A stretch of DNA of 64,000 bases from Branchiostoma floridae (taxonomy: Eukaryota; Chordata; Leptocardii; Amphioxiformes; Branchiostomatidae). The DNA is taken from the NCBI RefSeq assembly GCF_000003815.2, contig NC_049983.1, forward strand, positions 23,857,852 through 23,921,851. Reading direction: 5' to 3'. Positions 32,945-43,600 of this stretch are shown here, piece after piece (positions within the stretch are counted from its first letter, which is position 1; each line of letters begins with the position of its first letter). The position numbers were made by a program, and so were the translations under genes. Below the pieces are notes generated by a model. The model ran no database searches, was not told the DNA's origin, and was given only the letters and a program-made list of their open reading frames with translations.

Positions 32945-35500
32945 TCAGCACCTCCCTGCACGCTCACGCTCGGCTGCAATCAAAGAGTAAACTTGTCAAT
33001 CAATTTGCATGGTAGAGGTTATTTGCATTGAGTTTATTTCACAACAATCAGCAAAAACATGACATTGAGATATAGGACATTCTCTGTACTTATCTATGAA
33101 CGTTATATATATTCATTGTTACTGGCTGGAATTAAACAATATATTTGAAATTTATTTATTTCTGTCATTTTTACCCATTTTGGCCCACTTAGTGATTTAC
33201 ACTACTTTGCAGTGGGGCCCTGCACTACATAAATTGAAATGCTACTCGTACATATGCTGACATACAAACAGAAACTTAACATACAGTAAATAACTCATGC
33301 ATATGTGATGACTGTGGCCTTATTACACACTTGCAAATCAAAATATCAATTTAGAAGATCTCACCTTTTTTCTTGCGATGCCAATTTGACGTAGTTACAA
33401 CAACAACAATAATAACGACAATGACGCCACTCAGACCTCCTATAATCCCTCCGATTTGCCCGCCTGAAGGTCCTACAAAGGAACGGAAAATAGAGTTTCA
33501 AAAACATAGAACACGTGACTCAGTGAGCGGTGGATCATATGTTGCAGGAAGTCACGTGTTCTATCTGCATAACGTGACGTCACGACAGCAGTGGATTGTT
33601 CATTCCTTGACAAAGACTGATGCTGTGCAGTCGGAAATTTGGGTGAGTCCAATTTTTGTGTTGGAAATTACAGTTCAACTATTTCAAGAATGGCTTCTAC
33701 CAACACAGATGAACTTTCAAGTTAAGTTGATGCCATGTTAGTAATTAACCAGGTGACCCTATGTACCTCTGATACATGACACTATGGTTTTAGGTTTACT
33801 TAATATGAGTATTCAATCATCATACATTTGATGGCCATAATATCAGGAAACAACATCGGCTAATTTGTGCAGACAGTTTCAATAGTTTGAAATGAAATGA
33901 GAAGTTAGATAAAAGCCAAGTGCTTTGTGTCTGGGTCAGGATAGAAAATTTCAACACCCACCTGAACGTGGAGGATCAGTTGTTGTAACGTTAGGACCTG
34001 GAATAGATAAGTTTAACAGCGTCATCATAATTATAATGATTGCTTGATATTAAGTAATATTGATTATCATACTGAAACAATTCAATATCAATAACTTAAC
34101 TGAAAACATCATGTCTAAAAGACAAATTAATTATTACTTAGATTTGGTTTGGTTTGATACAGATCTCCCTGAGTGACTAATACATGTATGTCACTATTCT
34201 TCCTGGAGTCCGGGTGATTTGTAGAAAATCACCAATTCTAGACGGGAGGATTTGCACCATCGCACGTGTGGGGGTCCTTTAACGTGCATGTGGTGTGGCT
34301 CTCCCCGAACACGGAACCTCCGAGGGACGGCCCAAGTCGAAGCTAGGTACTCATTTTCACCTGAGTAAAGTGAGGAAAACCGTGTATATTGCTTTCCCAA
34401 GGGCGCAAGATCGGTGACACGGCAGGATTCGAATTCGAGACCTCTCGGTCCCGAGTCAAACATTACAAGCTGCCGCTGCGCCACGCAATCTCATGAGTAC
34501 TGAAGAAAGTCTTTCTTGAATTAGAATTTCTGTGTGTCATAGCCACCGCGAATTTTCAAATGGGTCAAATCTTCCCGGCGGAGCATGTCCCCGGATCCCC
34601 CTGGTATTATCGCGCCGTTTGTTTGTTTGAACTTTGAACCTTTGTTTATCCATGCATGAAAGCTCAAATCGGCCTGCAGGTCGCTTTTCATAATTTGAGA
34701 TCATGAGGGAAGAGGCAAGGGTCAGACAAAGTGTTTTCGCGCCGTTTGTTTGAACCATTGTTTAGACCTGCCGGTTCTACGTCACGTATCGCCCTAGAGG
34801 TCGTTTGTCCGTACGTGTATTCTTTCTGTCTCTGCTTTCTTGTGTGTTTTTTTCCACAGTTCCATGACTATATCTCACCTGTTCCTGATGTAAAAAAACG
34901 TTGCACGCTATTATAAACACTGAATTATATTGCATTGTTTGCAGTCACAATAAATAAAGAAATAAACACTAAATACGATTACTAGTACTAGTAGGTTATC
35001 TGCCTGGCTTCAAAGTCTCAACCTTCCAAGGTATTCGAATCCCAACACCTGGAAAATTTTTGCTGTTGGCTTTCAAATACCTATCTACGTAATTTGTAGC
35101 AAGGTGGCCAAATTTGGCGTTGCCTTCCTTGATTTAGCTTAATACGTAGGGTGTTCTTCTGAATTCAGCGTGAATCGTTGTCAGGACCCCCCATGCAGAC
35201 GATCGTGATCCTCCTTTGTCGATTGTGTGACCCGATTATTCTCACCTGCGATTTACACAAACGGCAAAACATGTTACAGAACCGAGCCGAGTGTTCTGTA
35301 TGGGAAGCTAAAATCTCTCTCCGTCACAAGAAAATGTGATTTTGTACGACTATGCTGAGAGTACCTTTAATAGATGCTGCCGCAAACTTATCGTACGAAG
35401 ACTGTAACTCACCGATAGTCATAGAGAACGCCAGCTGTATCAGCACCATCAGAGCTGCTGTCAAAAGGAGTGCGCGGGTGTAACGAAACGCGGCGGCCAT
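32945..35500 (-). CDS. Gene D (provisional): small signal-peptide, single-TM protein
   Basis: Minus strand exons 35500-35413, 33997-33962, 33472-33365 and perhaps 32973-32945, all phase 1, with good GT-AG borders. Exon 1 starts MAAAFRYTRALLLTAALMVL, a clear signal peptide. Exon 2 is a short Thr/Pro stretch (PNVTTTDPPRS). Exon 3 encodes a transmembrane helix (IIGGLSGVIVVIIVVVV) followed by WHRKKK, so type I topology. The last exon is weak: in phase 1 it gives nine residues (AERERAGRC) and a stop. The product would be about 85 residues. Extracellular exons may have been missed in the 1.4-kb intron 1, which holds a SINE. The gene is divergent from gene C. No family recognised. Confidence 0.45.
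33506..33564. repeat. Inverted repeat with two CACGTG E-boxes
   Basis: Arms ATAGAACACGTGACT (33506-33520) and AGTCACGTGTTCTAT (33550-33564) are exact 15-bp inverted repeats around 29 bp, just upstream (on the minus strand) of the TM exon of gene D. Confidence 0.7.
34190..34492 (-). mobile_element. tRNA-derived SINE
   Basis: Read on the minus strand, it starts with a tRNA-like head. The A box is TGGCGCAGCGG (fits TRGYNNARNNG) and the B-box-like sequence is TTCGAATCC. A body of about 200 bp follows. A fragment of the body recurs near 22117-22150 (GGTACTCATTTTTACCTGAG). It sits in intron 1 of gene D. Confidence 0.65.
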
Positions 35501-35612
35501 TTTTGCTCGTCTTATCTGAGTGACTGGTCCTGTTTGTCAGCAAACTCGGTCGGTAGTTCCTTCAGCAGTGCGTGGATTCACCTGGCAGTATCCGGGAAGA
35601 GTTTGCATGGTT

Positions 35613-35620
35613 CTTATATA
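35613..35620 (-). promoter_or_regulatory. TATA box of gene D
   Basis: TATATAAG on the minus strand, about 113 bp upstream of the gene D ATG. An octamer-like ATGCAAAC lies just downstream on the same strand (35608-35601). A TATA box close to a signal-peptide exon supports gene D being real. Confidence 0.5.
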
Positions 35621-35839
35621 CCCACGGCAAACACGACCGGTAGGACGTTTGACACTCGCCGTTGGGTCACAAAGCCACGCCCCCAAGAAGTCAGGAAACT
35701 AACTATTTTCCAGGTGTAAAAACGGTCCAAGTTATTTGTTAATTTCATCGCTTTCCCTGTAAACACCCCGATAAAAAACGTCGTCTATGAAAGGCCAATC
35801 AGACTGGCTCAGTTTGTTGTACCCACCTCATGATAAAGG

Positions 35840-35993
35840 CAATAGGGGTTGTACTAATAGCTCCATAGAGCTGATACTAATAGCCCCATCGGGCCAGCTC
35901 TACAGAGCTATTAGAACAGCCCTGCGCCCAACCTACCAGCTCTATGGAACTATTAGAATAGCCCTGCGCCCAACCTAATAGCTCCATGGAGCC
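35840..35993. repeat. Short tandem repeat, about 43-bp unit
   Basis: About 2.5 units sharing ATTAGAACAGCCCTGCGCCC and AGCTCTATGGA-type palindromic pieces. Confidence 0.6.
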
Positions 35994-36156
35994 TACTCTC
36001 CAAGCAAGGTTAGGATTCGGCTGTTTTCAACGTTTTTATTGGGCTTTCTATGTTGTATTTTATTCTATTTTTGATAAAATACAAAATAGAAAGCCTGATG
36101 AAAACGACAAAAAAAACGTTGAAAACAGCCGAATCCTAACCTCTGCTTGGAGAGTA
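35994..36156. mobile_element. MULE-type MITE hairpin, 163 bp, with 9-bp target duplication
   Basis: It starts TACTCTCCAAGC and ends GCTTGGAGAGTA. The two halves are almost fully complementary (about 75-bp arms) around a short AT-rich loop. CATGGAGCC flanks both sides (35985-35993 and 36157-36165), a 9-bp target-site duplication as made by Mutator-like transposases. No ORF. Confidence 0.85.
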
Positions 36157-36165
36157 CATGGAGCC

Positions 36166-38013
36166 AACTTCACGCACTTTGAATACATAGCCACGTTTCA
36201 TGTCATTTTCTACAGAAATTTATCGTTCGCTTTAAATGCATACAATTGGTTCACGTCACCATCAAGAGAAATTTATAGTCCGCTATGGAGATGCCCTGGT
36301 AACACATGCTTACACCCGCTTACGCACTTGGAATACATAAGATTCATCAGTCACGTATGTAAACAGTTAATAGTAACGTTAATAGTAATAGAATTTTTCA
36401 TTAATCAGTTTCTGACAGGTAAGCAAACATGTGTTCTAATGCAGTTCAGCATATTGCAACTAACGCCGCGATTCTTTGACGTGGAGCTCCGTTTTGAGTT
36501 TGAGGCTATGTGGTGCACTATTGGCTTCAACCCCCACCCCCAAATAATCGTCTTTCGCAGCTGAAAGAACTGGCCGCAGATGAAACTCGTCTCAGATCCC
36601 CTCCACAACTATTTTCTGGATTCTGGTCATTGGCATTTTTTCCCCATTTAATATAATATATAGATTAAATGTGCCCAACATAGAATGAAAAATCTGCTAA
36701 CATTTCATGTAAAGTTACCTTCATTATGAATGCGACCATGTAACACACGTATTATGACATAGAAGTCTATGGGAAGCCAAAACTCATACTATAGCTCAGT
36801 GCCATGCCAGTACCTATCGTAATCGCTAGACGGCAGTGCTTCTAACACACTGGTGTGATCTACCCCCTCATCCTGAGTGGCATATTCCGAAAGGTCAGAG
36901 TTCATTCCAGACAGAAACTTTACAAACTTCAGGTATGTGGAAGTTTATTATTCCGTTCTGTTTGAAGTTGACGTTAATTTCCGATGGGATAAGGAAATGT
37001 TGAGGCTTCCTACAGATATGAAACTGGGATGACAGCGTAAATTGGAGAATATATCTTAGTTTTACCAAGGAGGTTAAAAAACTTTAGCTTATCCTCCTTG
37101 GTTTTACGTGGGTCGGTGGGTGGGGGGCAAAGTTAAGTTTTCAGAATTTTCCACTTAATTTACAAGTTCTAAATGGATGAATGTCGCCAAGATGAGTCAA
37201 TACTGTCGCTGATCTACTTCTATATTTGTTTGCAGTTAAGGCTAGTGTAACAAAACTAGTGATTGAATTTTAGAACTCACTCTAGAGCTAGAGTCGATGC
37301 GGATTTAGGATTATAACGTTATTAAATTGCTTGCAGATTTTGATAGGACAGAGAAAAAACTTGATGCACAGCTCCAATTTTAGGTGCACCAAGGTGCACA
37401 TGCACCCTGTATTTTAAGCGCACATGCATTCTGATCTCTGTGAAAGGGCTTTAAGTATAAGTTATATAAGCCCATTGATGGGTCCAAGTGCACATGCACA
37501 GGTCAAACTCAAAGGTGAAGGTCCTGACTTGTAAACAGTTGTTGTCTCGATGATCATACAGGTGGCCTCCGTCAGTTGGACAACGCGGTGTGTTTTTTAT
37601 CTCCCATTTTAGTTACCAACCCCACCACGGGTAGGAAGCAGGAGGGCGATCCAACCTGCAGGAGGGCTGGGACCGAGGGTGATGCAGAATACATAGTGTT
37701 AAAATTGTTATATATTTATGTCATACCCAATGAGAAAACACACTTCTCAATGCGAAATGGCCTAGAACTAAAACTAGTGATTCCAATGTCTGAATCCGGT
37801 TTGCAAGTTTTCAACAGTGCCGCGCTTGGAGCACTCGGAGTGTGTTTCATATATTGTATGGAATCCTGTGTAAAGTTATCACCAAGTTCGGAACAGCCTT
37901 AATGAATGTTAGATTAGCAGCCCAGGTATGACATAAATATCAATTATACAATTACCAGTTGTGTTTACACAGGGGCATTCACCCTATAATCAAATGCTTC
38001 ATGATGAATTCAG
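36166..38013. other. Intergenic block paralogous to 5820-10400
   Basis: 36166-36790 shows no gene. 36800-37830 aligns in order with 5820-6880 and 8940-9330 but lacks the 1314-bp duplication and the foldback element. This is the shared upstream region of genes B and C and probably holds the promoter. No clear TATA element was placed. Confidence 0.5.
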
Positions 38014-38322
38014 GATTGATGTTCTGAATGATTTCATAACATCACACAACCCAACATGGCGGACACAGTTCCCAGTACAGATGACCAGGACTTCAGCAGT
38101 GCAGAGGAACACAGGCTCCATGGGGAGTGTAGCATCACCTGTCATCTCTTCTCTCAACAACCGTTCCGCGGGAACATCAAAGTCTTCCAGGAACATTTCA
38201 AGGTCATCGAGATCAACAATGACTGGAATCTGGTGTGCCCTCTGGAATGGATTCCTGAGGGATGAGATCCAACTTAAAAAGCCTGACTCTGAGTGCTTAA
38301 TATGTGCTGGCTATATTCAATG
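38014..38322 (+). other. Candidate 5' exon of gene C, with a 69-codon ORF
   Basis: Homologous to 10420-10756, with the same donor TCAATG|GTAAGT at 38323. The ORF MADTVPSTDDQDFSSAEE starts at 38056 and stops at 38265. The exon start (acceptor-like ttcag at 38013) is tentative. It would splice to the acceptor at 40560, giving a 5' UTR exon before the gene C start codon. Confidence 0.5.
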
Positions 38323-39125
38323 GTAAGTAGGCAATCTTAGATGCACTAACATGTGCTTATAACAAGTGGTACTGGTAGATTAAATGTTACTGAATTAAAA
38401 GACTTTTCCTACATATCCATTTCTTTGTTCTCACCAACGTTTTGGTGACTGTCATACTGACTGGTTCACTCGTAATTCAGCTCTACGTGTAACCCAGATT
38501 ACAGTTGCAGATTCGGTCATAATGTATCTAGTATTTTACAATGTGTACAGTGAGTGCTTCATGTAATTTTTGACCAAACCTTAGTTTTCTAGCTTTGAAT
38601 GTATTTGCAAGTTTTATCAAGTAGAAGCCCCTATACTGTGAAAAAAAGTGTGATTATCCTCATATCCAACCAGCATGGTGGTGTTTCATTCTTAGGTGAA
38701 CCCTGTGACCCTTCATAAAATCTTAAATTTCAAAGAATCAATATTTGGCATTGGGATAGTTTAATAGTAAGCTGTAACAGAGGGAAACCTGCACAAAATT
38801 TGTCCCTGAATATGCGAAAGTAGCAATTCATAAGGGCTTCACTGTCGGATATCAAAACATTTTCAAGGGATCATGCCACCCCCCTTACCCAGTACAATAG
38901 TTATGTCTCCTGCTTGTTAAGAGCTTGCCTTCTGTACCTCAGCCTATGCTGCGAAAAATGTTTACTAATGAAACTCCTGAATATCATGAACAAGTCAGAG
39001 CACAATTGACTGTCAAAAAGCTGTAGCAATCAAATCACACCTGGCCAACGGCAGCCATGAAGGCCACACTATGTATATTATATGTAGGTCTACGTGGGTT
39101 CATTTGATACATTGGAAGCACTGAG
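38323..39125. other. Intron DNA paralogous to 10757-11230; no gene seen
   Basis: Shares short blocks with the corresponding DNA upstream of gene B. No coding sequence supported. Confidence 0.35.
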
Positions 39126-39440
39126 ATGAGTGAGTGAGTGAGTGAGTGAGTGAGTGAGTGAGTGAGTGAGTGAGTGAGTGAGTGAGTGTGAGTGAGTGAG
39201 TGAGTGAGTGAGTGAGTGAGTGAGTACTTTGTGAGTGAGTGAGTGAGTGAGTGAGTGATTGAGTGAGTGAGTGAGTGAGTGAGTGAGTGAGTGAGTGAGT
39301 GAGTGTGAGTGAGTGAGTGAGTGAGTGAGTGAGTGAGTGGCTGAGTGAGTGAAAGTGAAGAGTGAGTGAATGAGAGTGAGTGAGTGAAAGTGAGTGAGTT
39401 AATAGTGAGGGACACTGATCATGACAGTGAAAGTGAGTGA
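39126..39440. repeat. TGAG microsatellite, about 315 bp
   Basis: A nearly pure (GAGT)n array with small interruptions. The 4-bp unit leaves several frames open (antisense LTHS repeats), which are not genes. Confidence 0.95.
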
Positions 39441-39833
39441 GTGTGAGCATTCATTGAGTTATTCTAATAGGCCATTAATAAGGCAGAAGTTTATTGTTAA
39501 CTCCCAGGTGCCATGTCAGCTATATTCAAAACAAGTTTGAAGATCAATAGTTATACAAATATTCTGCCCTGAGTTGAAGTGGCTCCCATGTGGACTGTGA
39601 ACCTACATCTGGTGATGAAGGGTCAAAGTCCAGTCTGCATGTTTGTACCTGTTTGCTTGCTGATGTGGCAGTCAGTCAGCCATGTTGGAATTTTTTCTTT
39701 CTGCTGATAATTTGATGGACACAAACAGCACTGGTACCAGGGATCCCTGCATGAGAAGAAATCACCTTGTCCAGTAAGACCATATTACAGGTATGGTATA
39801 TGTGGCACCCAAATTTGAAGGCAACAGCATTTA

Positions 39834-40291
39834 TGTAACAGTGGGGTTCTAGCGCTGCCAAACTGACCACGCCAACAGCTCTTGAGCTTTTGGTGTTGTG
39901 GTTAGCACGTTGGATTTGTGATCCGGCTGCCCGGGTTCGGCGCGGGTTCGAATCCCGGGAGTCGGGGTGTTGTTTCTTTCTGTTCTTACTCGCCCCTCTG
40001 AATTTCTACAATGGTTCCCACACCGGCCCTGTGAGTAACAGGCTAGTATGTGCCACACAGGGATGTCGATCTCGGAGATTCGAGGACGAATCTTGAAAAG
40101 AAAAGGGGGAGTAGTGTAACAGTGGGGTTCTAGCGCTGCCAAACTGACCACGCCAACAGCTCTTGAGCTTTTGGTGTTGTGGTTAGCACGTTGGATTTGT
40201 GATCCGGCTGCCCGGGTTCGGCGCGGGTTCGAATCCCGGGAGTCGGGGTGTTGTTTCTTTCTGTTCTTACTCGCCCCTCTGAATTTCTACA
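39834..40291 (+). mobile_element. TRIM-like retroelement with tRNA-His-like promoter in its terminal repeats
   Basis: Two direct repeats of 177 bp (39834-40010 and 40115-40291), identical as far as I can read, start TGTAACAG and end TTCTACA. They flank a 104-bp inner part that starts ATGGTTCCCACACCGG (a TGG primer-site-like start) and ends in a purine tract (GAAAAGAAAAGGGGGAG, about 40095-40111). TTTA flanks both ends (39830-39833 and 40292-40295), a 4-bp target duplication. Each terminal repeat holds a tRNA-like stretch: A box like TGGTTAGCACG, loop TTTGTGAT (GTG anticodon-like) and an exact B box GGTTCGAATCC. No ORF. A chance tandem SINE pair is less likely given the purine tract and TSD. 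Confidence 0.75.
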
Positions 40292-40606
40292 TTTAGATAC
40301 ACATTATGTACGTCATACAATGAAGGACAAATTGAAGGAAAATAGCCCTACCACCCCCCACCCCCAATTTGTAAAGTTTGTCAAGAAAGGGTTTATAATA
40401 TAAAAAACTATGGAAAGTATTCTACTAAGCATCTGCCAAAAGTTACTTTTAATTTTCTGACCCCTGCTGTTAACCCCTTGCAACTGGTGGTCTTGAAACT
40501 TTAAGTTAAGATTACCCTGGCTTATATATAGGTATTGACAATACATTATTTTTATTGCAGGTTGTGAGGAACATGTGGTGGGACATGTAACACTGAACTA
40601 GTAGCC

Positions 40607-43600
40607 ATGTCGGGGGTAAGTAAGAAAGTTGTTAATAATATTATGGCTCAAAATACCACTAACTCTCACTCACTCTCTCACTCCGGCGAGCTCGTTTGGG
40701 CCACTAAGCAATTTTCATAAAAGGTTATCAACTTGCATTTTTTTAGGCTATGACAGATTTACTTGCATACTTTGTTTTATGAACAAAAATTATGCTGAAT
40801 GTACAACTTATGGTTCAAACTCACTCTGTCACTCTGACATTTGCTGAAAAGGCATGTTTCAAACTGTTACAGATGCCCTTGTTCTGTAAATCTTCAATCT
40901 TCAAATCTTTGATAGCGTGAAGGGAAAATGTCAAGTAAAAAATCATCCTCTGGCAACATTCGTTTTTCGCCTCGCCTTCAGTTACGTGGGGACCTCCTGT
41001 GACCTCCTTTGACCAAACTTCTAGTATAGTATTGTTTTATGCAACACCAACCACGAGAGTCATTTCCTTCTCCCTTAATATTGCTGACCTCTCACACAGT
41101 TCGCAGACCCTTACAAATTCACACGTCAAGTAGATATCAGTCTATTTTGCTTGTAGATCATGTGTTCATCCATGAAATTTCATGGAGGTTATCCAAAATA
41201 AAGGTTGGGTGTGGCTGGGAATGATCATGAAAGTAGGTACCCTAGAGCTGGTGTGAATAGGGTTTGCTACCAATCTCTCGCTGCAGGCACCAGCTGGCCT
41301 TGACTATCACTTGCCTCTCATGGAGACTCTTGAGAGGCAAGAGAAAAAATAGGGAGACCGGCAATTGGTGAAGACAGCTGGATTGTGGGGCGGGTAAAAC
41401 TTGCAGGCATCATACATGCACGCACAGCAATATTCAAAATGTATAAATACGACTTTGTTGTGCCATGAAGATAAATATAATCATACATTATGTTGTTGCA
41501 GGGCACAGAGTACATGACCTTATATAGCTACGATGCCCAGGACTCTGATGAGCTGACATTTAATGAGGGGGAAATACTTACCATAACTAATACCTTTGAG
41601 GTGAGTATAGATGTGCTGGCTGTACATAGACACTAAAAAAAAGCCTGTTGACAATGTACATTTCATGTATAAAACCATTTTTATTCTGTCCATGAATAAT
41701 GAACTCAAGGTACTCGTAGTTTTGAGTCTGTCTGTGCATGTGTGGGTCAAACTTCTGCTTGCAGAGTAATATGACCTGCACTCCAAAATTCCAACCCTCA
41801 AGTACCTAGTACCAAATATCTAAATTCTTGAGCATTTATCTCTAATATCCTGACTTTTGCTTTTTACATACACCGCCACATGACCACTGTTGCCAAACTC
41901 AAAACAATAAAGATCAACTTTCTGGTGGTGAAGGTTACAAATTACAGTATGCTAAAATGTTACGGTAGGCAGACCGATTTATTAAGATACACTGACTTAT
42001 GTTGAATGTGATTGGACTTGCAGAAGTCTCCATGGTATCAAGCAAGAGCACAGGATGGGCGGGAAGGCCTCGTTCCTGCCAACTATGTGCAGAAACTTGG
42101 GATCTCAGAGGGCAACGATACACCTGCACAGAGCAACGACACACCTGCACAGAGCAACGATACACCTGCACAGAGTGTATGTATAAAATCAATTGTCTTA
42201 ACGTTACTGATATTAAGTATTGAACATTAAAGTCATATTTTCCTCCAGAGGAGAGTGCTTATTTTCTAAAAGACTAAATAATCATGATTGTACACAAAAT
42301 CAACTAAATTTGTAACAATTATTAACACAGTGACTGTAGTCACTGTGACAGTAACTGAGTATTGCCCCTTCATGCAGACCCATCGGGTATGATGCATGAT
42401 GGGAATAATGCCTTAACTATTGGTCCCTATGGGATATCCATAGGACGAAAACGAATATTTAAGCCTACTTTCCGAAATACTTAAATGTAGCCTATTAAAG
42501 GTGGGAAAATATTTCCGCAGAGTTTACGGTATCGTAAAGACCACGGAAACCATAGTTTTACATTTCCGTAACATTTCCGTATTCGTTAAGGCAAATTAAA
42601 TACAGGTAATATCTTAACATAACCTTTAAGCATTCTTATATGTGCCTTATAGATGAAACGGGTATTGCTTATGTACAGAAAACATCTACAGGCTTTGAAC
42701 CGACTATACGTTCACATACAATCAGTTGAACTTCGCCTCTTTGCAGTGGAGATTACATATGGGAGATGATATCTTTTCATTGCCTTTCCGTTACGTTTGA
42801 TCTCATTTTACAAACTCTTATTAGCATAGGTATTTGGAGACCTCCCCCTTTTATGTATAGGTGGAAAAAAGATGTCGGAAATGTAGCGTTAATCATTTTT
42901 TCAAGAAGAGGCATTGCTTTTACCATTATATTACTAGTATATCCACTCAATATACCACATGCGCCTTTCACTGTAACAGCGGTTTCAATTGACTAGCTCG
43001 TGATGTGTTAGCGTGTTTGGTTTAACCTAGAAAAACAAATCTCCTCCCGTGTGAAACCTACATATAACATATACAATATTTCCGGTGTCATTCCGTTACA
43101 TTTGAGCTGACTTTACATAAAAGGGGGAAGGTTTAAGCAAACCTCCCCCCTTTTATGTATAGGTGCAAAAAAGATGTCAGAAAGGTAGCATTAATTATTA
43201 TTCTAAAAAGAGGCATGATTGCTTTTACCAAATTATGAGTATTTCTGCTCAATATATCACATACGCCTTTCACTAAAGTAGCGGCTTTGCCTAAATAGCT
43301 CTTTCTGTGTCAGCGTGTTTGGTTTAACCAAGAAAGCAAATCTCCTCCCGTGTGAAACCTAACATATAACATATACAATCTTTCCGATGTCATTCCGTTA
43401 CATTTGAGCTGACTTTACATAAATGGGGGGGTTTAAGCAAACCTAGTGTACAAATGTTGAGCTTTAAAACACTGTATGGAATAAAAGCTTGGGGTTAAAT
43501 TCATCATCTACAGTTTACAGTGTGCGTGTTGTATTTGACATGAAAGACCTCGCTTCTTTGCATGTGTGCAGTGTGCTTGCTATTTGCCATAAAACACAAC

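Noticed and set aside
36900-37900. CRISPR-like or prokaryotic repeat structure among the repeated blocks
   Set aside because: The repeats are irregular paralogous blocks in an intron-rich animal locus, with no spacer pattern.
39035-39450. LTHS-repeat proteins on the minus strand
   Set aside because: Translation of a TGAG microsatellite.
39900-39970. tRNA-His gene
   Set aside because: A and B boxes are present but the acceptor stem does not pair, and the same stretch recurs in both terminal repeats of a mobile element.
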